Source: Carex sylvatica | Taxonomy: Eukaryota > Streptophyta > Magnoliopsida > Poales > Cyperaceae | Direction: 5' to 3' | Assembly (NCBI GenBank): GCA_964058845.1 | Contig: CAXKVR010000180.1 | Location: forward strand, 1 to 64,000 | Length of the DNA: 64,000 nucleotides | Part shown: positions 13,001 to 23,479 of the stretch, piece after piece | Layout of the letters: the number at the start of each line of letters is the position of its first letter | Position numbering within the stretch: position 1 is the stretch's first letter | The notes under the pieces: generated by a model | Databases searched by the model: none | Told to the model about the DNA's origin: nothing | The model's input: only the letters and a program-made list of their open reading frames with translations | Program-made: the position numbers and the translations under genes

Positions 13001-13129
13001 ATGGCCAAACCTATTGGTTCTACATTGGTAAAATGCTATTTTTCAGAGTATTCAGTGGATTTTACATTGACTTTGTACTTCGATTTTATTAATGGTGCAG
13101 GAGTAGTTGGATTGACTCTGCAAGAGTGA
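10042..13129 (+). CDS. CSD2: Cu/Zn superoxide dismutase, chloroplast type (8 exons)
   Basis: Exons 10042-10234, 11163-11224, 11307-11346, 11735-11830, 11903-11934, 12021-12096, 12183-12236 and 13101-13129 join without frame loss to 193 residues. The enzyme dismutates superoxide to O2 and H2O2. All metal ligands are visible: the pair in GFHLHEYGD, the bridging His in GPHFNP, then [15 protein letters not shown] and VVHELKDD. Both disulphide cysteines (NGCIS, LACG) are present. The mature domain begins at about residue 41 with TKKAVAVL, the form seen in plastid enzymes. The 40 residues before it are Ser/Ala/Gln-rich with few acids, which fits a short transit peptide (inference). Small departures from the usual plastid sequence are HEY for HEF and DEIRHAG for DECRHAG. 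The ATG at 10042 is the first in this frame. Plastid rather than cytosolic identity rests on the N-terminal extension and the mature sequence. Confidence 0.93.
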
Positions 13130-13670
13130 TCGTTCAATTAATGTTTTTTTTGTTTTGTAATTTTGATATAAATTTCTATTTGTATTATATCACTTTTTAA
13201 AGGAAAACAACTTTTGTTTTCTTTTGGACCTTAGAAATAAAACCTTGAAGGCACAAATAAAACATCAAAAGCAAAAAAGGTGGCGCTTTGAATAAAATTT
13301 TATTATGGTTAGACAAATCAGCTCTAACTTTGTTCGTCTCATTATTGTTATGAAAAACACTATCTAAATCCCTTGATCTCAGTCAAGAACTATATTTGTG
13401 CTTTTAAAAATAGGTTTTTTTTTTTCCTTTTGGAGAAATTGTTTTAATAACTTTTTGTTTACTATTTTCTAACAATTCTTCTACTGTACGGTAATTCATG
13501 ACAAGATTAGTACCTGATTAATAAACACTGTAATAAGGGGTTAAAATGGTCTGGATTCGGAGCTAATAATGCTAAAGCTTATATCCATGTCTGGATTCCA
13601 TTTGGTGAACAAATACGGATATATGAATACTTAACGGATGCCTAAATTTAAAATTATATACACACCAATG
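13130..13670. other. 3' UTR and spacer after SOD
   Basis: About 540 AT-rich bases following the SOD stop codon. The first part is likely the 3' untranslated region; AATAAA-like words occur at about 13255 and 13290. No other feature was recognised. Confidence 0.4.
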
Positions 13671-13679
13671 GCAATATGG

Positions 13680-14336
13680 CCGATTTTTTTATTAATATCC
13701 AAAAAAAAAATTGAAATTTTAAAAAATAACCAGTTTAGCACCAGATTTCGAAAACTACCCAAACTGCAAAAAAAATTTGCGGTTTTAAGGCCTAAAACTG
13801 CAAAAAAAATTTGCGGTTCTACAATTTAAAAACAGTTTTTTTTTTTTTTTTTTTAAATCTAAAACTGCAAAAAAAATTTGCGGTTTTACAATTCAAAATC
13901 AGTTTTTTTTTTTTTTTTAAATTATTGCTTTTTTTTATTTAAATAGAAATATTGATAATTTATTTATTTTTTATATTAAAATATTAGATTTCAAAGAAAT
14001 ATATTAAATATTTTTAATATTTTAATATAAAAAATAAATAAATTATCAATATTTCTATTTAAATAAAAAAAAGCTGAAAAAATAAAAAACAGCAATAAAT
14101 TTTTTTTTTTAAACTGATTTTGAATTGTAAAACCGCAAAAAAAATTTGCGGTTTTAGATTTTTTTTTTTTTTTAAAAAAAAACTGTTTTTAAATTGTAAA
14201 ACCGCAAAAAAAATTTGCGGTTTTAGGCCTTGAAACCGCAAAAAAAAATTACGGTTTGGGTAGTTTTCGAAATCTGGTGCCAAACTGGTTATTTTTTAAA
14301 ATTTTAATTTTTTTTGGATATTAATAAAAAAATCGG
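13680..14336. mobile_element. 657-bp foldback Mutator-like MITE, whole-length hairpin
   Basis: The terminal sequence CCGATTTTTTTATTAATATCC is matched by its complement at the right end, and the inverted homology runs inward through both arms to a centre near 14000. The element is flanked by an exact 9-bp direct repeat, GCAATATGG, at 13671-13679 and 14337-14345, as Mutator-like transposition produces. Each arm carries several copies of a smaller palindromic unit, GCAAAAAAAATTTGC, followed by GGTTTT. No transposase is encoded; short open frames here are by-products of the repeats. The transcript would fold into one long hairpin. Confidence 0.85.
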
Positions 14337-14365
14337 GCAATATGGTATCATGGATATGGATACTA

Positions 14366-14739
14366 GAGGGATTCAATTACACCTTTTTTTGTGACATTGA
14401 ATTACACTCTCCATTTTTAAAGTTTTCAAATTTCAAACAGCCGATCCAAACCGTTTAACATAATGGATATGTTAAAATGTACTTGCAGATCAAATTTTAT
14501 ATTTTTTGAATTTTTTTTACTATTTATTAATATTTAACAAAATCGCTATATTCAGACCGTTGAATTTTTGTACCCATCTTAATAAATAGTAAAAAAAAAT
14601 CAGAAAAATATAAAATTTGATCTGCAAGCACATTTTAACATATTCATCAAGTTAAACGGTTTGGATCGACTGTTTGAACTTCGTAAACATAGGGTGTAAT
14701 CCGGTGTCACCAAAAAAGAGTGTAATTGGATCCCTCCTC
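14366..14739. mobile_element. foldback MITE, GAGG-type family, copy 1
   Basis: Ends GAGGGATTCAATTACAC and, on the complement, GAGGAGGGATCCAATTACAC. Flanks TGGATACTA (14357-14365) and TTAATACTA (14740-14748) agree at 7 of 9 positions, a decayed 9-bp target duplication. The inner arms contain 'CCGATCCAAACCGTTTAACA' and its inverse, plus a core 'CAAATTTTATATTTTTTGAA' shared with the copies at 15316, 39302, 47235, 52660, 60988 and 61609. Non-coding. Confidence 0.75.
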
Positions 14740-15315
14740 TTAATACTATTTACATAACTTGTAATATTGATACTATCAATAAATGTACAACATAAACTTT
14801 AAAATTCCAATATTGACGGCTTGCATATATTATTTGCTATTTATATTGTTGAAACTTGAAGATCTCAAGTATACAAAATATGAAATATGAAGTCTTTAAA
14901 AAAAAAAAATCTGAGGTTAATAGGAAATTCGGATATCCATAACTATATTTACTAGTTGATAGATTTTTTTTCTTCTTCTTCCAAACCGACACTATTTTGG
15001 AAGCGAGGTCTTAACGTAGAATACTAATGCCTGTTATAACATCAAAACAACAAACAATAAGTCTAATTACATGAATATCCTTAAACCATAACTGATGAGT
15101 AAAGAACATTTATTTATCCATCTATATAACCAAAGTTTAGGAGTACTAACATTTCTAACTGCTCTGTATAAACCAAAAGGAAGGCACTTCGTACATCGTA
15201 TTATTTTTTCAAATTTGTTTTATTATATCTCCATCACCACCTAGCTAATACTTTAATATGACTATAAATTATTCAGACTTGTATATGCATCATTTTTTTT
15301 CTATATTTAATAATT

Positions 15316-15703
15316 GAGGAAGGATCCAATTACATTATTTTATAGTGACACATCTTGACACTATATTTTTATAAGTGCGATTTCAAAATTCAAATAGTCG
15401 ATCCGAACTGTTCAACATTCCATATTAAAATGTTCTTGGAGACCAAATTTTACATTTTTTAGAAGTTTATTACTATTTATTTAGAACTTTTTAAAATTAT
15501 TGTTTTTCAATGATCCAAAATTACCTTAAAACAACAATTTTGTACACATCTTAATAAATACTAAAAGAATTCCAAAAAAAATGTAAAATTTAGTCCCCAA
15601 GCATTAATATGGTGATTATGTTGAACGGTTCGGATCATCTGTTTGAATTTTAAAATTACAATAATGACTTGTACAAATATGGTGTCAAGATGTGTCACCC
15701 CTC
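15316..15703. mobile_element. foldback MITE, GAGG-type family, copy 2
   Basis: Starts GAGGAAGGATCC and ends CACCCCTC. The flanks are an exact 9-bp direct repeat, TTAATAATT, at 15307-15315 and 15704-15712. Arms carry 'AGTCGATCCGAACTGTTCAA' and its inverse. The right arm lacks the GGATCCAATTACA block present on the left, so it has a terminal deletion. Non-coding. Confidence 0.82.
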
Positions 15704-15712
15704 TTAATAATT

Positions 15713-18700
15713 ATTCCTATTTCATTTATAAATAATTATACAATTGTTTGGCGGATTTCAGAAATAAATATTCATTTCTTTCTTAGTCCTAAATAATTTA
15801 AGTTCAATGTTAAGGATTTCAATTTTACTAGAGTTGAGCAGAATTTTCTTCAGAAAAAGTTGAAAATAGAGCTTTCATTTGATGTAAAGATTCGTGCATA
15901 ACTATTTAACTATTTTTTAAGATAAAAAATGAGAATCCAATCCCTCACCTTTAAACATTCACTAATAATTAAGAATCTCATCCGAATTTAGAACAATTTG
16001 AGCAGAAGTTATCCAAACTTTTCCAGTTTCAGCTTCACTGAAAAAAAAAGGACATGGAAGGTTTTAATTAAATTATTAGTTGATGTATATTTTCCAGTGT
16101 TGTAAAACAACGTCTATTTAGACCGATTAATTGTCAGATTAGTTGTTGACGGTGATCAAACTGTCATGAAATTTTTTGACTAATTGACCGATTATTTCCG
16201 ATTATTTTCAATTAATCACTTCCGTCCGACAACTGCATTGTATTATTCTTTTTTTCAAACTTTTAATTGAAGTCAGAATGGTATTAGCAACGCTCAAACA
16301 ATAAAATGCACATACAATTTGGTCGTTCATAAATAAATAAATAAAAAGATACAACTTAGAATACATCAAACATGTTGAGCTGCAAATTCCAATAAAATAT
16401 GAAATCTTGAGATATTCCTAAATTACCTTTATACTTTTAAACAAATTTCTCTTGTGATTGGGCAACTCAGTATCTAAGCATATATATCTTTGATGCTACT
16501 AAGTTTCAGATCATAAATTATATAATTTGCTAAGATGAAGACGGACAAACCCAAGTACATTTCCATGTGTATCAAATACATATGATTATATGTAATACAA
16601 AATTATATTTCTTTTACTTGGTTCTTGCTAGCGCACATATACATGTCGGTGGAACACTGGACTTTGACTAATTATTGCTTTATAAAAAAAAATTAAATAT
16701 ATCATCCTTTCATGAAACATTGATAGTTGTCCTCCATTCACTAATTAATCAATTACCAAACCTAATACAATTCCTGACATGTGGCGCCAATTCTCCAACT
16801 TAGAAACATGAAGTCAGTTTTTAAATATTATTTGTCAAGTCAAATTAAATGAATGACACCTTGTGTCTTTAATTATATCTATGTCACAGTACATGCTTGC
16901 TTCTCCTCTCAGACTCCAGCAGCAGGTTCTCTGTTTCTTTCCACTTCTCTTGGTGGAATGGCACGTTGTAAGATTATTCGTTTCCATGTACTGTTCTTGG
17001 TATCTTCTTATATATATAGCTAACAGATACCCAAAAGAAAACTGGCACTAAATTTAAGATAAATATTTTAAGAAAACAGTTTTGACTTAATGCAGCGTGC
17101 TGCATGAAGCCAAAACTGCTCTGTTGTTCTCAAGCAAATTCAATATGTCTTGAGCAATTTAATTACCAGTGAGAATTTTTCTACATTAAATTGATGTCTG
17201 AATAATCCAACATAGTTGTAGTGTGAAATGATATCTTTTCACAGTATAGTTGATTAGTTATTATATGACAAAAATGTTGAAAAGTCAAACTCCTGGTTTT
17301 GGTGACAACAATGGTTTTGTTTATTTATTATCAAAATTTGAATAAAAACAAATGCGAAAAACAAGTGCGAATAAAGCCATTCTTTTCTTTTGTCTTTTAT
17401 TCAAAATATGCTTAAAAATAGAGCTGTCGCTGATTGTCAAAAGAGAATAAAGAATCACTTTAACTAAAAAAAAATGAAAAATAAATAAATACCCAGACTC
17501 CCGTAGAATGATTTGGTACCAACTAACAAAGTAACATGAACTAAGTAGCTTTTGTTCCGAATTAAAATTTGTAAGAGATTTTAAATTGCTCTCACTTGTA
17601 CATTTTATTGAAATAAATTCCTTTGCTTATATATGGTGTTATAGTGGCTTGAGTGAGTATCTATTGTAAGCACAAAAAGGTTGTTTGTGTATATATATCA
17701 CCAACGGTTCCAATTGATGCAAGTGGCCAATTAAATACAACCGAATATGAAAAGGATTTTACATCTGAATTCTCCTTTTGGGGTCCTTTTCACCTAAATT
17801 CTGAACTTTTTGGGCAGTAACCTATTAACCTAAGAGATTTTGACTCTTTGAATAATGTGCTTAATCAATAAATAATAATATTTTTCTTCTAGTATTTTCT
17901 GCAGTCATTTGGATACCTGTCTTTTCATTTGTGCCACTTTTGTGCTTTGGAATCTTTATGAAAATTACACTAAAGAGCACATAATTGTTTTCAAGTTTTA
18001 TGCACTAGAGATCAAAGGTTTTCCTATTGGTGTAGATCGATTTAATCTAGATTTTTTTAAAGTGAGATGAAGGTTTAGCTTTTCAAATTTTAAATTACGC
18101 TCTTGTATGTTTTATAAAAAAAAAATCATTCTGCTGATACTTTGATATGAGCATGAATATGCTCATTAAACTTATATTTATTTATTTTAAATAAACACCT
18201 TTTAAGTGTAGTTTATGTTTTTTTCTCTTTTTAATTTAATACAAAATTATTTCACTGTACCTTGTTCATTATTAAAAATTTAATTTATAGTTGTCATTGT
18301 TTCAGTGATTATGACATACAAATAATCAGTGCTATATAAGTATTAACAACTTTGAAGAATGTATAGAATTTTTCCTCTATGTGAAATTTATAATTTTTTC
18401 TCTGTTGGATATATATTGTTGTAATCTTTCACAAAATAGCTCAAAATCAGTTATAAAAAAAAATCAGTATTCAATTTGCAAGAACTAAAAGAATGAATTA
18501 AGAAAAAATGATAACACATTTGAAAAAATAAATTACGTACGCCTAATTAATTAATTAATTAATTTGTAGGTATCACCTGTAATAAAGTAGGTCATTGTTG
18601 CTTCAGAGGACCAGTTACAATAACTGTCGGTTTGAGCACTATTTTTGCAATTCAATTTAATAAGCAATTAATTAATGTCATAATGTGTGTAAATGTAATT

Positions 18701-20166
18701 TGCGTGCGATTTATGTTAAATAAAGGTGCAGTCCACTTAATTAATTCCCTAGAATGAGTGACTAGCACTTCACAATGTAGAAGTTAAGCTAGAGAACACA
18801 TGATTTTGTAGAATTTTTGGTGTCAACAACAAATTTTCAGAGGACTTGTATATTTTTTGAACCATCTGAAAATAGTGATTTTTTTATCTATCTAAAGAAA
18901 ATAGTGTAAAAATAAAATAATTGATCTCCGAATACATTTTCATATAAATCGATTGTTTGAACTTTAAAATAGAGATATGAATCTATATTAGGGATAACAT
19001 GCATATTATCATAGTCTCACATCTCTTTATTTTTGCCATTGTATCCATGTTTGATAGTTTCAGGTTAGGTTACTGATTACTGGTACAAAGACTAGATGAA
19101 TTGTTTTTACAAAAATTGCACAAGATATATGTTCAAACGAAAAAAAAAATGATTTAAAAAAATAAAATATCTGAAAATTACAAAATTCAATTTCATAATA
19201 AATTCTACATGAAATGATTCTAGAGGTGGAAACCAAACAGAGGTTATGTTTACATGCATACATGATACATCCCTGCCACTAAATGTACAGCTATACCATC
19301 CATGCAAAGCGTAACGGTCGGAAAAAGAAAAGATGAGAGATAGAGAGAAGGAAAGGTACCCCACTAATTAATCCAAATTAAATAGAATAAACAAAACTAT
19401 AGCTTAACCACAGTATCAATTCAAACCCATTAATTACACAGTTTCTTAATTCTTGATTTAGTTTTGGTATTACTTGCAATTGGTTGTTTCTTCTCTTTTA
19501 ACCCCATGTGAAAATCAGAAAATGTCAAACCCTTTTTCTTAAGCCCCGTGTTGATGGCCATGTCACGCAATTAAAGCTCAAGCGTGAACCAAATGTACCT
19601 GATTTTCTCTGGCTCTGTGCTGTGTAGTCTAGTGTACAGTTGTTTATTATTTTTTCCATAGATTTTATTTTAATTGCTACTGGACAGTATTTTCAGGGGA
19701 AAAAACTGGAAATTTGAGATTGGGGACGCTACAAAAAATAGTATATTTCTTTTGCATAAACTACAAAAATAAATTAAAAAATTGAAATTTTTGAATTTAT
19801 AGGGAACTAATTAGTCCCCTTTACTCTATTTCTACTTCTGCACCTGAGTGTTTTGTGTTAGAATTGTTGAAAAATTGGGATTGATATATTATTTAATATT
19901 TTGTTTCTCACTTATTTAGTCATTCACTTAAATATTAATTGTTATGTTTTTCATTATTTTAAAAAAGTTATATCTACATGTTATATATAAAGGAAAAGAA
20001 ACTCATGTTTGCCAATGATCTTTACTGTAGTTGGTAATTTCGATTTCATCGATCATGTAGAAATTAATTATAGTCTGATAAATTATAATTAGGCTTTTAG
20101 CGTTATCCATCTCATCAAAGAGGAAAAAACAATTTACTTATTTAGCAAGAGTTCCTACAAAAAAAA
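15713..20166. other. gene-free AT-rich spacer
   Basis: About 4.4 kb with no recognisable coding exon on either strand. It contains A/T-rich simple sequence, an AATT microsatellite (about 18542-18564, AATTAATTAATTAATTAATT), and the right half of a GAGTGAGG-type MITE (about 18850-19022) ending in GCATATTATCATAGTCTCAC. Short open frames on both strands have no sensible composition. Confidence 0.5.
18850..19022. mobile_element. truncated GAGTGAGG-type MITE (right half)
   Basis: The end GCATATTATCATAGTCTCAC is the inverse of the start GAGTGAGGCTATGGTAATAT seen at 39302. The preceding sequence keeps the family order: AAAATAGTG, then 'TTGATCTCCGAA', then the inverse of the target-arm word TTTGAACTTTAAAAT. 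A matching left end is not evident. Confidence 0.5.
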
Positions 20167-20635
20167 GGGGGAATTTCACGTACACCCCTCAAAAACTTCA
20201 ATTTACGTATCCTCCTCTAAACTTCAAAATTACATATTCTCCATCTAAACTTTCAAAAGTCACAAATTTACCCATTTTTATTGTTGTCTATATTAAAACT
20301 CATTTTAAATTTATAAAATAATTATTTTACCTTTATTAAGAGCATAAAAAAAATGTAGTGTGTTTAAGAAAAATGTCAATCTTATAAGATACTCATTATA
20401 CCATTTATCCTTTATAAAATATCTATTTTGCCCTCGAAAACCAATCAAATATAAGACCAATATTTTATAAAGGGTAAATGGGTATTTTATAAATTTAAAT
20501 GAGTTTTAATATAAAAGACAATAAAACTTGTAAATTTATGAGTTTGAATATTGAGAGGAGGAAATATATAATTTCGAAGTTTAGAGAGGAAAATAAGTAA
20601 CTTTGATTTTTGAGGGGAATACATGCAATCCCCCC
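20167..20635. mobile_element. foldback MITE, GGGGGAATTT-type, copy 1
   Basis: The left end GGGGGAATTTCACGTACACC followed by CCTCAAAAACTT matches the complement of the right end, GGGGGGATTGCATGTATTCC followed by CCTCAAAAATC. The same family is at 54333-55013. The interior repeats 'ACAAATTTACCC' and 'AAATTTATAAAATA' motifs in inverted order. Target duplication is unclear because both flanks are homopolymer-like. Confidence 0.65.
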
Positions 20636-20967
20636 ACCCCCACCCCAAAAAAAAAACAAAAAAACAAAAACAAATAATAAATAAGTAAATAATAGCGTGT
20701 GTATCATTACTATAAGACTAAAATTGCAAAACCATTTCTCCTATTTTAAATTAAATAAACCTTAAAATTAGAGATTTCATTCAATATATTTCTCTTTGTT
20801 TTTGGAAGTATATTTTTCATGCCAACCTCTTATTCTACTGCTCACTCATATGTCCAATTAATAAATTCCTAAATAAAGACTCAAGGCTAATTTTTTTTTT
20901 TTTTTTTTTGAAAAGGAGTTATCTTAACCTAGCTTAGCATGCTGCTACTTTCTGAGTCCGAATCCTC

Positions 20968-21120
20968 TGAAGTAACTTAAATTTTGAGTTTGGATCCGGA
21001 CCGATCTGATCATAATTTGGACCAATCAGACCCCAAGTGAAATGCACGGGCTCCTCAAATATTCGTGCCAAAACAAATCTAACGGTCCCGATCCAAACCC
21101 CAAAATTTGAGTTACTTTAG
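20968..21120. mobile_element. short inverted-repeat element (GTAAC/GTTAC family), copy 2
   Basis: The left end TGAAGTAACTTAAATTTTGAG pairs with the right end CAAAATTTGAGTTACTTTA. Internal 'GGATCCGGACCGATCTGATC' is matched by 'GGTCCCGATCC' and relates it to the elements at 9790-9937 and 36326-36441. Non-coding. Confidence 0.65.
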
Positions 21121-21710
21121 GTGATGATATGAATTCGCATTTTCCAGCACATGATTTATCTCATCCCTTTGCAATACAGAAGAACTGAATTCAAAATCTA
21201 GCCGTGCACTTAATTGTTACCTACCTATGGGTCTGATCAAGTCATTAATTCATATAAACATATACTTTCTTCCATAACTGTTAAACTAGGGTTAGGTTGA
21301 GTGACTCCACTTACTCCAAACTCAACTTGCCAAGCAAACTCTTTTACCAGTTGCTCAAAGTACAAGCAATCCATGCCAGTTGTTTTGCCAAGAAAAGTAT
21401 CATACGTATTTTTCTGGCTTTCCGGTACACACCTACTTGTGTAAAATGTATACACAATTAAATGTCATAATCCTAATTGCCAGATTATATTATATTACAA
21501 GGAAAAACATTAATGGATGGATCGATGGCTAATATTGATACAACACGATCTGATGGATAACAGATTCCTAACACAGATGGAAGAGATTTTGATGGCATTT
21601 ATTGGTATCTAACTGCGACACTGATGTTTTAGGCAAAAGGAGAGAAGAAGATAACATGTAGATAGCACTTTTGATACGAGAAAAGATGCAGCTAGATACA
21701 TCTAAAACGT

Positions 21711-21735
21711 GAGAGAGAGAGAGAGAGAGAGAGAG
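21711..21735. repeat. GA dinucleotide microsatellite
   Basis: Twelve uninterrupted GA units. A similar (GA)9 run is at 27061-27078 and another at about 58269-58288 in the first intron of the small gene on the minus strand. Confidence 0.9.
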
Positions 21736-22447
21736 CATCCAGCAAGTGTGTGGGCAGTGAAAACTATACTGGGGATTCTTTTTATTCCATTTTGTTCTCT
21801 TTTTTTTCCTTTTTTTTTAATTGCCAATTCCAATTTGCATTAAATGTGAGAGGGAAGTTCTTGCAATTAAAACAAACTCATGATGAGGAAAAGAACCTGA
21901 TCCTTTGGCTCCACCTTTTTACTTGGTGGTGGAGCAAAAACTAAAAAGAGCTCTTCTCACTTCATTATTCTCACTTTCTATCAGATTATACATAGCGAGT
22001 TACTGAATTGTAGGCCCCACAACTTGAAAAATATTAAATGGGACCTATTACATTAAACGACCCAAAACAAGTGCAACAGAGGAATTGCTATTTCTCTCAT
22101 GCACGCCATGACTTAACTATTTTTGTACAAGTATTCAACGCAACAAGGAGCATACACCAAGAAAAATAGCAAAATAATTAAAAATAGATCAGAACAAAAA
22201 TAGTGGCCGATAGAAAAAGGAAGAGACAATACCTAAACCGGACACTATTTTGATCGCTTCTATTTACAACTAACACACAGCAGGAACAGTTCATGCATGC
22301 TTGGATACTCCAATTAAAGAATCAATTAATTTAACTTATATTGATGCTATAATTCACAACAAGCAAACCAAATATTTTTCTAAAAACTATAAAATGAATA
22401 AATAAAATAATGTTAATTAGCATCAATTTCAGATCGTTTTCTCCAGA

Positions 22448-23335
22448 TCAGTATAGGCAATTTGTTAATGCTGAGCTTCCCAGCAAAAGCTGCGTCGTCG
22501 GAGGGTTTCCCTCGAACGGGAAAACTGTCGGCGACGGTTTTTGCACTACTGTCTCCTCTTGATCGGACGGAGGGAAATTAAGATCTAACTGCAAACCACT
22601 TTTTTCTTTTTTATTCTTTGATGAATCTCCACCACCATTCAGTGGCTTGTGCCTCCTCATGTGACCGCCAAGCGCTTGTCCCGTATTGAACTCAGCGTGA
22701 CAAATCTGGCACTCATGTACCCGCACTTTACTGCTGATAGTAGGACCTGGAGGCTTCACCACCGGCGAATTGACTTGAATTTCATTATTACAGTTAGTAA
22801 TATCATTTAGCTTTAGAATTATACCATTTGCTGCACCGGTGTCGGTGGGAGATTGCACCTTGGTTTCATCTGAGCCGAGCCTTGGTTTTTTGTGGCTGGC
22901 ACGGTGACCTCCAAGGGCTTGAAAAGAGTTGAACCGTTTATTGCAAGTCTTGCATGGATAGTCGTTGCCGTTCGTCTGAGCCGTGGCTTCTATCAATCGA
23001 TGGCTTGTCATTGAGTTATCGGTTGTTTCAGTTTTTTCAGCCTTTTCAATCTTTAGGGATGGAGGCGGGGAGGTGGGGGTGTCAGATTGCACGGCAGCCT
23101 CCTGGTCTTTCAAATTTCCAGCTCTGGAAAGGAGGAGGAGACTCTGTGCAAGGTCTATATCTTCCTCCTCTGTAGTGGTAATACCAGAGAAATCAACCGA
23201 TGAAGAAGGTGACGAGGTGATGACCGGCACGGGCGGTAGCGGCTGAGAAATTGAGTTGATGTAGCAGTGCCGCTGTGAACGCTTGCGCTTCGTCAACCTT
23301 TTAACATCATCAATCTTCTCAATTGAGGGACTCAT
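22448..23335 (-). CDS. C2H2 zinc-finger transcriptional repressor, ZAT5-like
   Basis: A single uninterrupted exon of 295 residues. Two plant-type Cys2/His2 fingers with the invariant QALGGH helix lie at residues 126-148 (YPCKTCNKRFNSFQALGGH) and 207-229 (HECQICHAEFNTGQALGGH). A basic patch KRKRSQRH (residues 17-23) is a probable nuclear signal, a leucine-rich L-box-like stretch (DIDLAQSLLLLSRAG) is at about residues 59-73, and an EAR repression motif LQLDLNFPP is at 248-256. This order (basic region, L-box, two fingers, EAR) is that of C1-2i proteins such as ZAT5, which act as nuclear repressors in stress and growth responses. It lacks introns, as usual for the family. The start is the first ATG and leaves a 5' leader downstream of a plausible TATA box at 23461-23467. 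I am confident of the class, less of the exact orthologue. Confidence 0.9.
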   Translation of the reverse strand: MSPSIEKIDDVKRLTKRKRSQRHCYINSISQPLPPVPVITSSPSSSVDFSGITTTEEEDIDLAQSLLLLSRAGNLKDQEAAVQSDTPTSPPPSLKIEKAEKTETTDNSMTSHRLIEATAQTNGNDYPCKTCNKRFNSFQALGGHRASHKKPRLGSDETKVQSPTDTGAANGIILKLNDITNCNNEIQVNSPVVKPPGPTISSKVRVHECQICHAEFNTGQALGGHMRRHKPLNGGGDSSKNKKEKSGLQLDLNFPPSDQEETVVQKPSPTVFPFEGNPPTTQLLLGSSALTNCLY

Positions 23336-23460
23336 GCCTGTGAAAGAGATAAATTAAAGACAAGGAGAAGTGTGAGGTTGGAAGGTAGAGAGAGAGAAGG
23401 AAGTGGGAGAGGTGTAAAATTATTAAACTGATAGTGAAGGAAAAGGAACAGGGGGGAGCG

Positions 23461-23467
23461 TTTATAT
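23461..23467 (-). promoter_or_regulatory. putative TATA box of the zinc-finger gene
   Basis: The minus strand reads CATATAAACG here, about 125 bases upstream of the ATG at 23335. The intervening leader is purine-rich on the plus strand (CT-rich on the gene strand), a common plant 5' leader composition. Position and sequence fit, but no transcript evidence is available. Confidence 0.5.
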
Positions 23468-23479
23468 GAGGAGGAGAGT

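Noticed and set aside
13638..14283. Short open frames rich in Phe/Lys in the foldback element
   Set aside because: They are translations of the poly(A)/GCAAAAAAAATTTGC repeats on either arm, not genes.
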